Numbered from the stretch's first letter, positions 50,481-59,315 are shown. The stretch is 64,000 nt of DNA from Burkholderia catarinensis (GCF_001883705.2 NZ_MDEQ02000003.1:248001-312000), one strand, 5' to 3'. The notes: generated from the sequence alone by a model not told the origin. Numbers and translations are program-made.

Positions 50481-50832
50481 CGGGAAAGTCGGGAATAACG
50501 TGATAACGGTTCATGGTCGGGATCGTTCGTGTCTTGCCGGCGAGGGAGGGGCATGTGGTGCTAATCAGAGCGTTGCGGTTTTTCGCGGGTGGGCGGTGGG
50601 CGCTGCGGCGTAGTAAAAGGGGCGCCTGGATACGCTCAGGAGTGTGCCGATAGACGCGAGCCGGCGGCCCGGGATGGGCTGCGGCCGTGATTGTTGACGA
50701 TCTACGCGCTCAAGTCGAGTGGCTGCTTCTGGCCGAACTGAGTCAGACGATCAGACGCTGTGTGTCTGGTCTAGTCCAGCCTTATACAGGTGAACCCACC
50801 CGCCGAACGTGCCAGGCACGCGGCCCGTTGCT
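50481..50832. other. Right edge of the amino-acid island, no gene seen
   Basis: About 350 bases of mixed composition between the RidA remnant and the Lrp gene. No supported reading frame, transposase or att site was found. Composition returns to the high-G+C background near 50830. Confidence 0.4.
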
Positions 50833-51306
50833 TCAGCTCTCAACCGGCATCGCGCTCGTGCACTTGATCTCGTCGAGGCACACGCTCGAATGCACGCCGC
50901 TCACGCCCGGAATCCGCATCAGCGTTTCGAGCAGGAACCGGGACAAGCCCTTCAGGTCGTGCGCGACGACTTTCAACACATAGTCGATGTCGCCCGTCAC
51001 CGAGAAACACTCCTGGATCTGCGCAAGATCGGACACCAGTTTCTGGAACTTCGACAGGTCGCGGATATGCCCGCGCTCCATCGTCACGTGCACGAACGCG
51101 GTGACGCCGAAACCGAGCGTGTCGGGGCAGAGCCGGGTTTCGTAACGACGGATCGCGCCGATCTCTTCCAGCCGCCGGTGGCGGCGCAGCGTCTGCGCGG
51201 GCGACAGGCCGACAGCCGCCGCCAGATCGAGGTTCGACGCGCGGCCGTTCTCCTGCAGGATCGAAAGCAAGTGGCGGTCGATGCGGTCGAGAACCGGATC
51301 AGGCAT
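50833..51306 (-). CDS. Lrp/AsnC-family regulator
   Basis: A 157-aa Lrp-family protein: HTH in residues ~5-60 ('LDRIDRHLLSILQENGRASNLDL', 'VGLSPAQTLRRHRRLEEIG'), then the RAM domain with 'QECFSVTGDIDYVLKVV'. ATG 51306 follows GAGGA by six bases. It is divergent from the AroP-type permease and tyrB, and is their likely regulator, responding to an amino acid such as an aromatic one. It differs clearly from the Lrp at 49695 and is not a duplicate. Confidence 0.9.
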   Translation of the reverse strand: MPDPVLDRIDRHLLSILQENGRASNLDLAAAVGLSPAQTLRRHRRLEEIGAIRRYETRLCPDTLGFGVTAFVHVTMERGHIRDLSKFQKLVSDLAQIQECFSVTGDIDYVLKVVAHDLKGLSRFLLETLMRIPGVSGVHSSVCLDEIKCTSAMPVES

Positions 51307-51622
51307 TTTATTTCCTCGTTTGTCTCCTGAATGCAATCTTATCTCATAATGTAGGGTTTGCATGAACGGGTTACGCAACCCGATTTCATCGTCGCGACGC
51401 TAAACTGACCCCGGATTTTCGTGTGCGGCCGCCGGCAATGCGGCATGGGCGACAGTCGGCGGCCGGTCTGGCGGGCACCGACGCGAATCGGGCGCCGCCA
51501 CGCGAAGATTGCAGTCCCCAACCCGGCGGCTCCACGAACGGCCGCCGGCACAGCAAAACAGCGTCCGGCACACCGAGGCGCGCCGCACCGCTTCAGGCGG
51601 AGGCGGACAGAGTGGAGAAGAC
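51307..51622. other. Promoter region between the Lrp and permease genes
   Basis: About 315 bases that must contain the divergent promoters; the part near 51320-51380 is AT-richer. A longer in-frame extension of the permease frame crosses the right half but lacks family similarity. No other feature was recognised. Confidence 0.45.
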
Positions 51623-53008
51623 ATGGTTTCTGGAAACGAGAGCGACGGCCTGAAGCGCGGGCTGAAGAACCGGCACATCCAGCTGATTGCGCTCGGCGGC
51701 GCGCTCGGCACGGGACTGTTCCTCGGTATCGCGCAGACGATCAAGATGGCGGGCCCGTCCGTGCTGCTCGGCTATGCGGTGGCCGGCATCGTCGCGTTCT
51801 TCATCATGCGCCAGCTTGGCGAGATGGTCGTCGACGAGCCCGTCGCGGGGTCATTCAGCTACTTCGCCAACAAGTACTTCGGCCACTTCACGGGCTTCCT
51901 GTCCGGCTGGAACTACTGGGTGCTGTACATCCTCGTCAGCATGGCCGAGCTGTCGGCCGTCGGGATCTACGTGCAGTACTGGTGGCCGGGCGTGCCGACC
52001 TGGGTGTCGGCGCTGGTGTTCTTCGTCGTCATCAACCTGATCAACCTGACCAGCGTGAAATCGTACGGCGAGACGGAATTCTGGTTCTCGATCATCAAGG
52101 TGGCCGCGATCGTCGGCATGATCGGCTTCGGCGGCTGGCTGCTCGCGAGCGGCCACGCGGGGCCGGAAGCCAGCGTCAGGAACCTGTGGCAGCACGGCGG
52201 CTTCTTCCCGAACGGCGTGTCGGGCCTCGTGATGTCGATGGCCGCGATCATGTTCTCGTTCGGCGGGCTCGAGCTCGTCGGCATCACGGCGGCCGAGGCC
52301 GACGATCCGAAGCACAGCATCCCGCGCGCGACCAACCAGGTCATCTACCGCATCCTGATTTTCTATATCGGCGCGCTCGCCGTGCTGCTGTCGCTGTATC
52401 CGTGGGAGAAGGTCGTCAGCGGCGGCAGCCCGTTCGTGCTGATCTTCCACGCGCTGAGCAGCAACGTGGTCGCGAACGTGCTGAACGTGGTCGTGCTGAC
52501 GGCCGCGCTGTCGGTCTACAACAGCGGCGTGTACTGCAACAGCCGGATGCTGTTCGGTCTCGCGCTGCAGGGCAACGCGCCGAAGGTGCTGTGCTCGGTG
52601 AACAAGCGCGGCATTCCGCTCGCCGCGCTCGGCGCGTCGGCGCTCGCGACCGGCGGGTGCGTGCTGGTCAACTACTTCATGCCGGGCAAGGCGTTCGAGG
52701 TGCTGATGGGCCTCGTCGTGTCGGCGCTGATCATCAACTGGGCGATGATCAGCCTGATCCACCTGAAGTTCCGCCAGGCCAAGCGCGCGGCCGGGGAGGA
52801 GACTTCCTTCCGCAGTCTGGGCTATCCTTTCACGAATTACCTGTGCCTGGCATTCATGGCCGGCATTCTCGTCGTGATGTACCTGACGCCGGATCTCCGC
52901 CTGTCGGTGTACCTGATCCCGGTATGGCTCGCGGTGCTCGCGATCGGGTATTGCTTCCGTCAGAAGAATGCAGGCTATGCGATGCGCGACGGCGCGTCCG
53001 CACGCTGA
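51623..53008 (+). CDS. APC-family amino acid permease (AroP/PheP-like)
   Basis: A 461-aa permease, the length of the AroP/PheP group, with about 12 helices. Features: 'GLKNRHIQLIALGGALGTGLFLG' (the helix-1 substrate motif), 'MRQLGEMVVDEPVAGSFSYFANKYFG', 'GLELVGITAAEADDPKHSIPRATNQVIYRIL', and 'YNSGVYCNSRMLFGLA'. These fit proton symporters for aromatic or neutral amino acids. ATG 51623 follows a GGAGA. It is followed by tyrB (45 bp), supporting aromatic amino acids as the cargo, and preceded by the divergent Lrp gene. Confidence 0.88.
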   Translation: MVSGNESDGLKRGLKNRHIQLIALGGALGTGLFLGIAQTIKMAGPSVLLGYAVAGIVAFFIMRQLGEMVVDEPVAGSFSYFANKYFGHFTGFLSGWNYWVLYILVSMAELSAVGIYVQYWWPGVPTWVSALVFFVVINLINLTSVKSYGETEFWFSIIKVAAIVGMIGFGGWLLASGHAGPEASVRNLWQHGGFFPNGVSGLVMSMAAIMFSFGGLELVGITAAEADDPKHSIPRATNQVIYRILIFYIGALAVLLSLYPWEKVVSGGSPFVLIFHALSSNVVANVLNVVVLTAALSVYNSGVYCNSRMLFGLALQGNAPKVLCSVNKRGIPLAALGASALATGGCVLVNYFMPGKAFEVLMGLVVSALIINWAMISLIHLKFRQAKRAAGEETSFRSLGYPFTNYLCLAFMAGILVVMYLTPDLRLSVYLIPVWLAVLAIGYCFRQKNAGYAMRDGASAR

Positions 53009-53053
53009 CGCAGGCCATGACCGATCATTCTTCCAAACGAGACCGACTTAGCC

Positions 53054-54256
53054 ATGTTTGAACACATCGACGCGTATCCGGGCGACCCGATCCTGACGCT
53101 CAACGAGAACTTCCAGAAAGATCCGCGCGACCAGAAGGTCAACCTGAGCATCGGGATCTACTTCGACGCCGAAGGCCGGATTCCGGTGATGGGCGCGGTG
53201 CGCGAAGCCGAAACCGTGCTGCAGCGCGACAGCGGCGCGAAGCCGTACCTGCCGATGGTCGGCCTGGCCGCGTATCGCGATGCCGTGCAGGCGCTCGTGT
53301 TCGGCGCCGATCATCCGGCCCGCGCGGCCGGCCGCATCGCGACCCTGCAGACGCTCGGCGGCTCGGGCGCGCTGAAGGTGGGCGCCGATTTCCTGAAGCG
53401 CTACTTCCCGGACGCGCAGGTGTGGCTCAGCGATCCGAGCTGGGAAAACCACCGCTTCATCTTCGAGCGCGCCGGCTTCACGGTGAACGCGTACCCGTAT
53501 TACGACGAGGCGACGGGCGGCCTGAAGTTCGACGCGATGCTCGCGGCGATCGACGCGCTGCCGGCGCGCAGCATCGTGCTGCTGCACGCGTGCTGCCATA
53601 ACCCGACCGGCGTCGATCTCGACGAAGGCCAGTGGGAGAAGCTGATCGACGTGATCGAGGCGCGCGGGCTGCTGCCGTTCGTCGACATGGCGTACCAGGG
53701 CTTTGGCGCCGGCCTCGACGCGGACGCGTTCGCGGTGCGTGAGCTGGCCCGCCGCGGCGTGCCGGCGCTGGTCGCGAACTCGTTCTCGAAGAACTTCTCG
53801 CTGTACGGCGAGCGCGTGGGCGGCCTGAGCGTCGTCTGCGAGGATGCGGCCGCGGCCGACCGCGTGCTCGGCCAGCTGGCCGGCGCCGTGCGCTCGAACT
53901 ACAGCAACCCGCAAACCTACGGCGCGAAGCTCGTGGCGGCCGTGCTCGGCACGCCCGCGCTGCGCAAGCAGTGGGAAGAGGAACTGTCGGCGATGTGCCG
54001 CCGCATCGCGCGGATGCGCCAGTCGATCCATGACGGCCTGCGAGACCACGTCAGCGGTGAAGCGCTGACGCGCTACGTGAAGCAGCGCGGGATGTTCACG
54101 TACACGGGCCTGACGGAATCGCAGGTCGACGCGCTGCGCGAAGTGCACGGCGTGTACGTCCTGCGTTCGGGCCGGATGTGCGTGGCGGGGCTGAACGACT
54201 CGAACGTCGGCATCGTCGCGGATGCGATCGGCAAGGTGCTGAAGAGCGGCGTCTGA
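53054..54256 (+). CDS. tyrB: Aromatic amino acid aminotransferase
   Basis: A 400-aa class I aminotransferase matching TyrB/AspC length. The N-terminus is MFEHIDAYPGDPILTLNENF. 'SGALKVGADFLKRYFPDAQVW' and 'LLHACCHNPTGVDL' carry cofactor contacts, the PLP lysine is in ANSFSKNFSLYGERVGG, and the carboxylate-binding Arg is near 'RSGRMCVAGLN'. It transfers the amino group between tyrosine/phenylalanine and 2-oxoglutarate. The gene directly follows the aromatic-type permease, so both serve aromatic amino-acid use. A strong terminator follows. Confidence 0.9.
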   Translation: MFEHIDAYPGDPILTLNENFQKDPRDQKVNLSIGIYFDAEGRIPVMGAVREAETVLQRDSGAKPYLPMVGLAAYRDAVQALVFGADHPARAAGRIATLQTLGGSGALKVGADFLKRYFPDAQVWLSDPSWENHRFIFERAGFTVNAYPYYDEATGGLKFDAMLAAIDALPARSIVLLHACCHNPTGVDLDEGQWEKLIDVIEARGLLPFVDMAYQGFGAGLDADAFAVRELARRGVPALVANSFSKNFSLYGERVGGLSVVCEDAAAADRVLGQLAGAVRSNYSNPQTYGAKLVAAVLGTPALRKQWEEELSAMCRRIARMRQSIHDGLRDHVSGEALTRYVKQRGMFTYTGLTESQVDALREVHGVYVLRSGRMCVAGLNDSNVGIVADAIGKVLKSGV

Positions 54257-54290
54257 TCGCGGCGCGCCCGGCGCGCCACGCGGCTGGCCG

Positions 54291-54327
54291 AACCGGCTGT
54301 CTCCCGTCGCGGAGGCAGCCGGTTTTT
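54291..54327 (+). terminator. Rho-independent terminator after tyrB
   Basis: AACCGGCTGTCTCC (54291-54304) pairs with GGAGGCAGCCGGTT (54311-54324) with one bulge or mismatch, loop of 6, followed by a T-run (54323-54327). Confidence 0.85.
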
Positions 54328-54418
54328 CGTTGCGCGGCCGCCGTGTGCGCCACCGGGCAGACGCGAGCGCGGTGCGGCGGTACGATCACGGAATCGGACG
54401 CAACACGGAAGGAGCGAC

Positions 54419-54817
54419 ATGGGCATTCGGATCATCCAGCTCGGCACGCCGCGCGCGGCCGGCGAGGGCCTGCGGATCGGAACGGTGCGGCGGCCGCCGC
54501 GCGGCGTGCCGAAGGCGGAATTCGCGTCGCGCAACTACTATGATGTATGGTTGCCGACGCTGTCGCCGAGTCCCGAACTCGTCGCGCAGGCCCAGGCCGC
54601 TGAAACCGACGCCGAATGGCACGCGTTCAAGCGCCGCTTCCGCGCGGAGATGGCGCATGGCGATCCGGCGAAGGTGCTGGACCTGCTGGCCGCGCTGTCG
54701 GCCACCACCGCGTTGTCGATCGGCTGCTATTGCGACGACGAGCGCCATTGCCACCGCAGCGTGCTGCGCGAGCTGCTCGCGGAGCGCGGCGCGGCGATCG
54801 AACCCGGCGCGGGCTGA
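54419..54817 (+). CDS. DUF488 family protein
   Basis: A 132-aa protein of the DUF488 family (YeaO-like), with 'MGIRIIQLGTPRAAGEGLRIGTVRRPPRGVP' at the start. 'NYYDVWLPTLSPSPELV' and 'TTALSIGCYCDDERHCHRSVLRELL' hold the conserved C-x-C and C-H positions, suggesting metal or redox function. No activity is established. It is a stand-alone gene between the tyrB terminator and the FNR-type promoter. Confidence 0.85.
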   Translation: MGIRIIQLGTPRAAGEGLRIGTVRRPPRGVPKAEFASRNYYDVWLPTLSPSPELVAQAQAAETDAEWHAFKRRFRAEMAHGDPAKVLDLLAALSATTALSIGCYCDDERHCHRSVLRELLAERGAAIEPGAG

Positions 54818-54864
54818 AGCGGCGTCGCGCTGCCGCACCGTCATCGTGCGGTGCGGCGAACCGG

Positions 54865-54905
54865 TTGACATGGGTCAAGCGCGCGGTCGCGCGCGCCACT
54901 ATGCT
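54865..54905 (+). promoter_or_regulatory. FNR-box class II promoter ahead of the DUF1488 operon
   Basis: TTGACATGGGTCAA (54865-54878) is a perfect dyad TTGAC-N4-GTCAA, one step from the FNR/Anr consensus TTGAT-N4-ATCAA. A -10-like TATGCT lies at 54900-54905, which puts the box centre about 40 bases before the expected transcription start, the class II activator position. It precedes three small genes, and an FNR with a complete Fe-S cysteine set is encoded 1.1 kb downstream. Confidence 0.6.
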
Positions 54906-54943
54906 CTCGTCATGGAGCCATCACGACAATGACAGGCGGACAG

Positions 54944-55219
54944 ATGCAGATTACCTTCCCGCCGGAGCCGCCCGAATATTGCGCGCGCGACCTGGTCGTG
55001 GCGTTTTCGGCGCTGGTCGACGGGCGTTGCGTGCAGTGCGCGGTCACGGCCGAGGCGCTGGAGGATCATTTCGGCGCGCGATCGCTGCTCGAACGCGACC
55101 TGCTGGGCGCGTTCGACGCGCACCGGTCGGCGATCGAGGCGATGGCACGCCGGATGCTCGAAGAAATCGGCGGCCGGCCGGTGCTGCTGCATAGCGGCCA
55201 CTTCCGGCTCGAAGACTGA
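54944..55219 (+). CDS. DUF1488 family protein
   Basis: A 91-aa protein starting MQITFPPEPPEYCARDLVVAFSALVDG, with the DUF1488 features: 'CAVTAEALEDHFGA' and a C-terminal helix with 'IEAMARRMLEEI'. The start is ATG 54944 with AGGCGG just upstream; an in-frame ATG at 54929 is an alternative. DUF1488 proteins have no known role. It is the first gene after the FNR-type promoter and is probably transcribed with the two following small genes. Confidence 0.75.
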   Translation: MQITFPPEPPEYCARDLVVAFSALVDGRCVQCAVTAEALEDHFGARSLLERDLLGAFDAHRSAIEAMARRMLEEIGGRPVLLHSGHFRLED

Positions 55220-55235
55220 TATCGCAGGAGGGCGC

Positions 55236-55475
55236 ATGACACTGCAGGGCAACATTCACGAACGCGACTGGTCGGTCGAAGTCGAGACGCGCCCGTGCGA
55301 ATCGGGCGAATTCCGCTGCCGCGTGTCGGTCGAGCACGGCACCGGCGCCGCGCGCTTTCATCATACGTTCGAGCACAGCCATGCGTATCCGACCGAGCGC
55401 GAGGCGATGATCGAAGGGCTGCGTGCGGGCATGACGTGGATCGAGATGAAGGCGTCGCAGACCTTCAACGTATGA
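55236..55475 (+). CDS. Small conserved protein, unknown function
   Basis: A 79-aa protein, MTLQGNIHERDWSVEVETRP at the start, with alternating strands and a C-terminal helix 'EREAMIEGLRAGMTWIEMKAS'. The composition is soluble and acidic. A GGAGG eight bases before the ATG supports it. It lies 16 bp after the DUF1488 gene, so co-expression under the FNR-type promoter is likely. I do not recognise a family. Confidence 0.6.
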   Translation: MTLQGNIHERDWSVEVETRPCESGEFRCRVSVEHGTGAARFHHTFEHSHAYPTEREAMIEGLRAGMTWIEMKASQTFNV

Positions 55476-55630
55476 ACAGCCCCGCGCCGACGAAGGCGCG
55501 GGCGGACTATCGGCCGGGCAGCGATCGCAGAATTCGCCCCGCGCCACGGGAAACGCGTGCTGCCGCATTTCAGTGCGGGCGGCGCATGCAGGGTGGTCGA
55601 CGAGCGGGCGGCCCCGTCAGGAGATACGAC

Positions 55631-55981
55631 ATGGGCGTGGGCATGCAGATCGCCTGCCTCGGATTCGCGGGTTCCGCCGCGGTCGAAGCCGAAGCCGGCG
55701 CGCAGCTGGTGCGGCTCGAACGGTTTCGCGCGCTGATCGGCGGCTGCCGCCTCGCGGTCGAATTGCGCGCCGCGGCCGATGGCGCACGCCTGTACGACGT
55801 ACGGCTCGACCTGGTGATGCACGACGCGACGCTCAGGCCGCTGCCGCCATGCATCGGCGGCGACGTGGACGACGCGCTGCGCCACGCGTTCGCGCAGGCC
55901 GAACAGGCGCTGATCGCGTGGCAGGCGCGCGGTGAAAGGGTGGCGCTGCGCGATGCGGCGACGGGTGACGCAGTGCGGTGA
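55631..55981 (+). CDS. RaiA/HPF-like ribosome-associated protein (tentative)
   Basis: A 116-aa protein. Its core resembles the RaiA/HPF ribosome-hibernation family: the strand 'GGCRLAVELRAAADGARLYDVRLDLVMHDATL', then 'DVDDALRHAFAQAEQALIAW', matching the usual 'CRV.. / Y.VRIDL / V..AIRDAFD.A' spacing. Start ATG 55631 follows AGGAG by eight bases. Such proteins protect ribosomes in stationary or low-oxygen conditions, which would suit the FNR-type promoter upstream. The match is by eye and the family is divergent. Confidence 0.5.
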   Translation: MGVGMQIACLGFAGSAAVEAEAGAQLVRLERFRALIGGCRLAVELRAAADGARLYDVRLDLVMHDATLRPLPPCIGGDVDDALRHAFAQAEQALIAWQARGERVALRDAATGDAVR

Positions 55982-56009
55982 CGCCGCGCGGGCGATCCGG
56001 CGCGGTGCG

Positions 56010-56789
56010 TCAGACCCGCGCGAGCGCTGGCGCGTCGATGATGCGCACGCGCTTGCCGTGCGTTTCGACCAGCGTATCGCGATGGAACCGCGAGAACATG
56101 CGGCTGACGGTTTCGAGCTTCATCCCGAGATAGCAGCCGATTTCCTCACGCGTCATCCGCAGGTTGAATTCCGTCGCCGAATAGCCGCGCGCCTCGAACC
56201 GCGACGACAGGTTCAGCAGGAAATGCGCGACGCGCTGCTCGGCCGACATCGTGCCGAGCAGCAGCGTATGGCTCGATTCGCGGACGATCTCGCTGCTCAG
56301 CATCTGGTAGAGGAAGTGCTGCATCGGCTTCATCTCGCGGCACGCCGCTTCGAGCGCGCCGAACGGGATGATGCACACGACGCTGTCTTCCAGCGCGATC
56401 GCGTCGCAGCAATGCTGGCCGCCGCCGATGCCGTCCATCCCGAGCGTTTCACCGGCGATCTGGAAGCCCGTCACGTGTTCGCGGCCGTCGCGATGCATCA
56501 TCACCGTCTTGAACGAACCCGCGCGCACCGCATAGATGCTCTGGAACGGATCGGCGGTGCGGAACAGCGCGTCGCCCTGGCGAACCTGCCGCGTGGTGCA
56601 GATGATCGCGTCGAGGCGGCCGTACTCGGCTGCCGTCAGGTGCGGCGGCAGGCACATCGAGCGCATCGCGCAGACCGAGCAGCGCGCGGCGGGATGTTTG
56701 GCGGCGTCGGCACGTGTGACCGCGCGAAGCGGAATCGTCGGCCGGGGCGCGACGGGCACGTCGGCGGCGCTGGCAGTGGCGGTGAACAT
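56010..56789 (-). CDS. FNR-type oxygen-sensing transcriptional regulator
   Basis: A 259-aa Crp/Fnr regulator. Cysteines C37-x2-C40-x5-C46 (ARCSVCAMRSMCLPP) and C139 (SVVCIIPF) exactly follow the spacing of E. coli FNR C20, C23, C29 and C122, the ligands of the oxygen-labile [4Fe-4S] cluster. The cNMP-like domain is in the middle. The C-terminal HTH reads MTREEIGCYLGMKLETVSRMFSRF, with the E..SR recognition-helix pattern specific for TTGAT half-sites. ATG 56789 follows GGAG by seven bases. It converges with the RaiA-like gene and lies 16 bp downstream of the receiver gene. Confidence 0.92.
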   Translation of the reverse strand: MFTATASAADVPVAPRPTIPLRAVTRADAAKHPAARCSVCAMRSMCLPPHLTAAEYGRLDAIICTTRQVRQGDALFRTADPFQSIYAVRAGSFKTVMMHRDGREHVTGFQIAGETLGMDGIGGGQHCCDAIALEDSVVCIIPFGALEAACREMKPMQHFLYQMLSSEIVRESSHTLLLGTMSAEQRVAHFLLNLSSRFEARGYSATEFNLRMTREEIGCYLGMKLETVSRMFSRFHRDTLVETHGKRVRIIDAPALARV

Positions 56790-56805
56790 GAGTCGCTCCG
56801 GCTCG

Positions 56806-57210
56806 TCAGGGGCGGTGCGCGCGAGCGTGCACCAGGGATTCGATGACACGGCATGCGGCGTCGAATTCGACGGTCTTGTCGAAGAAGTAGTCGGCTCCGG
56901 CCGTTGCGCATGCCTCTCTGAATGCCGGCGCCGAGTGATTCGTCAGCACGATCGTGACGATGCGCGGCGCGGCCTTCGACAGCATCCCGATCAGGTCGAG
57001 ACCGCTGCCGTCCGCGAGTCGCAGGTCGACGATCACCACGTCCGCGTGGCTGCTGCGGATATGCGTCCACGCGTCCTGGCCGTCTTCCGCCTCGCCCACG
57101 ACGGCGACGCCGCGGATCGCGCCGACGAGCAGCGCGATCCGCTGCCGGACGGCGATGGCGTGATCGACGAGGAACACCCTGAGCGCGGCGGGTGACAGGC
57201 TGGCATTCAT
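56806..57210 (-). CDS. Stand-alone response-regulator receiver protein
   Basis: A 134-aa receiver domain without an output domain. The phosphorylation site is D62 in DVVIVDLRLADGSGLD, the acidic pocket keeps D16 (LVDHA, the second acidic residue replaced by His), and the switch Thr90 (VLTNHSA) and Lys112 (FFDKTVEF) are present. So it can probably be phosphorylated, although the altered pocket may lower metal affinity. The start at ATG 57210 is not supported by a ribosome site; a TTG at 57237 is an alternative. It precedes the fnr gene by 16 bp, suggesting one transcript. Confidence 0.8.
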   Translation of the reverse strand: MNASLSPAALRVFLVDHAIAVRQRIALLVGAIRGVAVVGEAEDGQDAWTHIRSSHADVVIVDLRLADGSGLDLIGMLSKAAPRIVTIVLTNHSAPAFREACATAGADYFFDKTVEFDAACRVIESLVHARAHRP

Positions 57211-57378
57211 GCCGGCAGTATCGTGTTGCGCCGCCAAAAATGAAATCGGCCGAATTGGAAGTTTGTGTAGGCCGCTTCGACGCGTTGTAGGGCGTTTCCT
57301 ACAACGCGTACGGGAAACCGCCGGAGCGGCTCCGATGTTGCGATGCCGCGCGAGCCGCTGACGGGCTCCGGTGCCGGG

Positions 57379-58314
57379 TCAGCCGGCCTTTCGTGCTTCC
57401 AGCGCATCGCGCGCGGTGCGACACGCGGCCAGATCCCACGCGGCACAGCCGACGCTCTTGAACAAGAGCGGGCCGCCGCGGGCGAATGTGCCGTTCAGCA
57501 CGTCGGCGAGCGACGCGACGCTCTGCCAGTCGACCTGCGCGACGATCAGGTCGCCGGCCTCGTGGCGCGCGCCGGCCGGATCGTCGACGACGAGCCGGCT
57601 GCCATGCACCGTGTTCGCGTCGATCTCGGCCGCGTCCGCGGTGAACGCGCCGACGCCGACCACGAGCCGGCCTTCGCGCGCGGCTTCGCGGTAGACGGGC
57701 GTGCGGCTCGTCGTCAGCGTGACGACGACATCGATCGCATCGGGAATCGCGTCGCCGTCGAGCGGCGCGAGCCGCGGCGCCTGCGCGCGGTGCGCGGCGC
57801 AGAACGCGGCCGCGCTGCCGGCGCGGGCGCCGCGTACATGAAGGCGTGCTTCGGGAAAGATCGCCGCGAGTGCTTCCGCGTGATTGGCCGCCTGCTTGCC
57901 GGTGCCGATCAGCAGGATGTCGTGCGGCGCGGCGCCATGCAGCGCCTGGATGCCGAGTGCGGTGATGGCCGCCGTGCGGCGGCCGGTGACCGTCGGGCCG
58001 TCGAGCGTGAAGCGCATCTCGCCCGTGGTCGCGTCGTACGCGCTCACCTGGCCGAGGATCGTCGGCAGCCCGCGCGCGCCGTTGCCCGGGCACACGTTTA
58101 CGAGCTTGTGGCTCGCGAGGTCGTGCGCGCTCGACGGCATCGACAGCATCACGCCGCCGGCCTGCAGCGGCACCACCAGACGCTCGGGACTGACGATCTC
58201 TCCCGCCGCGTATTCGGCAACGGCTTGCGTGAGCGTGGCGAGCAGCGCCGGGTAGTCGAGCAGCGCAGCCGTATCGGCCGCGTCGAAAACGGGAATCGGG
58301 GAAAGGGCGGTCAT
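57379..58314 (-). CDS. Ornithine cyclodeaminase/mu-crystallin family, probable delta1-pyrroline-2-carboxylate reductase
   Basis: A 311-aa OCD-family NAD(P)H enzyme. It has 'GTGKQAANHAEALAA' (the Rossmann motif, residues ~135-150), 'TGRRTAAITALGIQAL' before it and the 'FKSVGCAAWDLAA' end. OCD-family members act as ornithine cyclodeaminases or as reductases of 1-pyrroline-2-carboxylate to L-proline. The neighbourhood (GntR, ABC protein and trans-3-hydroxyproline dehydratase) supports the reductase role, called LhpI in other proteobacteria. Start ATG 58314 (MTALSPIPVF). It is divergent from the GntR gene. Confidence 0.8.
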   Translation of the reverse strand: MTALSPIPVFDAADTAALLDYPALLATLTQAVAEYAAGEIVSPERLVVPLQAGGVMLSMPSSAHDLASHKLVNVCPGNGARGLPTILGQVSAYDATTGEMRFTLDGPTVTGRRTAAITALGIQALHGAAPHDILLIGTGKQAANHAEALAAIFPEARLHVRGARAGSAAAFCAAHRAQAPRLAPLDGDAIPDAIDVVVTLTTSRTPVYREAAREGRLVVGVGAFTADAAEIDANTVHGSRLVVDDPAGARHEAGDLIVAQVDWQSVASLADVLNGTFARGGPLLFKSVGCAAWDLAACRTARDALEARKAG

Positions 58315-58577
58315 CGTGTACATCGCATGCGTCGGTGAGCGTGGAAGGCGGGCGCATGCCGCACCCGCCACAGGGATGCCGGATACCGAGAAACCGGGCA
58401 GTGTGGATCGAATTTATACCACTTTCTGGCGCAGCCGCCACCCAGAAAATAAAGCGTCGCGCCGATTTTGGTTCTAATATCTGTCCAGAAGGGTCGCCAC
58501 GGCCTCGATACCGGCCCGCTCCGGTATAGTGCGAACCCATTCCAGATCCACGCCCGCGACCGGGCAGGAGCCAAACG

Positions 58578-59315
58578 ATGATGTCCGCGCGTCCCGAATC
58601 ACTCGAAGGCGGTTTCCGGCCGCTGCAGATCTACGAGCAGGTTGCCGAGAAGATCCGCGACGAGATCCGCGCGGGGCGCTACGCGGCCGAGTCGCGGCTG
58701 CCGTCCGAGCGCGAGCTCGCGGGGCTGTTCCAGGTCGGCCGGCCGGCCGTGCGCGAGGCGCTCGGCGCGCTGCAGAACGAAGGGCTCGTGTTCACGAAGC
58801 GCAATTCGGGCACCTACGTCGTCGCGTCGCCGCTCGACGTGCTCGCGCAGCGCGGCGACATGCACACGCCGTCCGAAGCCGATTTCAGCCCGACCTCGAC
58901 GCTCGACGTGAGGCTGATCCTGGAGCCCGCGATCGCGCGTCTCGCGGCCGCGCACGGCCGCGCCGACCCCGGCGCCGAGCGCTATCTCGCGCAGATGGAA
59001 ACCATCACCGACGTCGACGATCCGCACCAGCGTGCGCTTTGGAACGAGAGCGACCGGCTGTTTCACCGGCAGCTCGCGCTGATGACCGGCGATGCGCTGA
59101 TGGTGAAGATCGCGGACGAAGTCGCGAAGACGATGGACCAGCCGCTGTGGAAGCGGCTGAAGGACGACGGCATCTACGACGCGGGCCGGATCCGGCTCTA
59201 CGTGTCCGAGCACCGGCTGATCTACGAGGCGATCGTGTCGGGCGACGCCGATGCGGCGGCGTTCTATGTCGAGCAGCACATCCGCCGCGTGCGGCGCGAC
59301 ATCGCGCCGAAGTGA
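58578..59315 (+). CDS. GntR-family (FCD) regulator of the hydroxyproline cluster
   Basis: A 245-aa FCD-type GntR protein. N-terminal winged helix: 'IYEQVAEKIRDEIRAGRYAAESRLPSERELAGLFQVGRPAVREAL', then a helical FCD domain with the metal-type His/Asp residues (LFHRQLA, YVSEHRLIYEAI). It is divergent from the pyrroline-carboxylate reductase gene and upstream of the ABC binding protein and dehydratase genes. A repressor role over these genes, relieved by a hydroxyproline-derived ligand, is likely. Confidence 0.88.
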   Translation: MMSARPESLEGGFRPLQIYEQVAEKIRDEIRAGRYAAESRLPSERELAGLFQVGRPAVREALGALQNEGLVFTKRNSGTYVVASPLDVLAQRGDMHTPSEADFSPTSTLDVRLILEPAIARLAAAHGRADPGAERYLAQMETITDVDDPHQRALWNESDRLFHRQLALMTGDALMVKIADEVAKTMDQPLWKRLKDDGIYDAGRIRLYVSEHRLIYEAIVSGDADAAAFYVEQHIRRVRRDIAPK

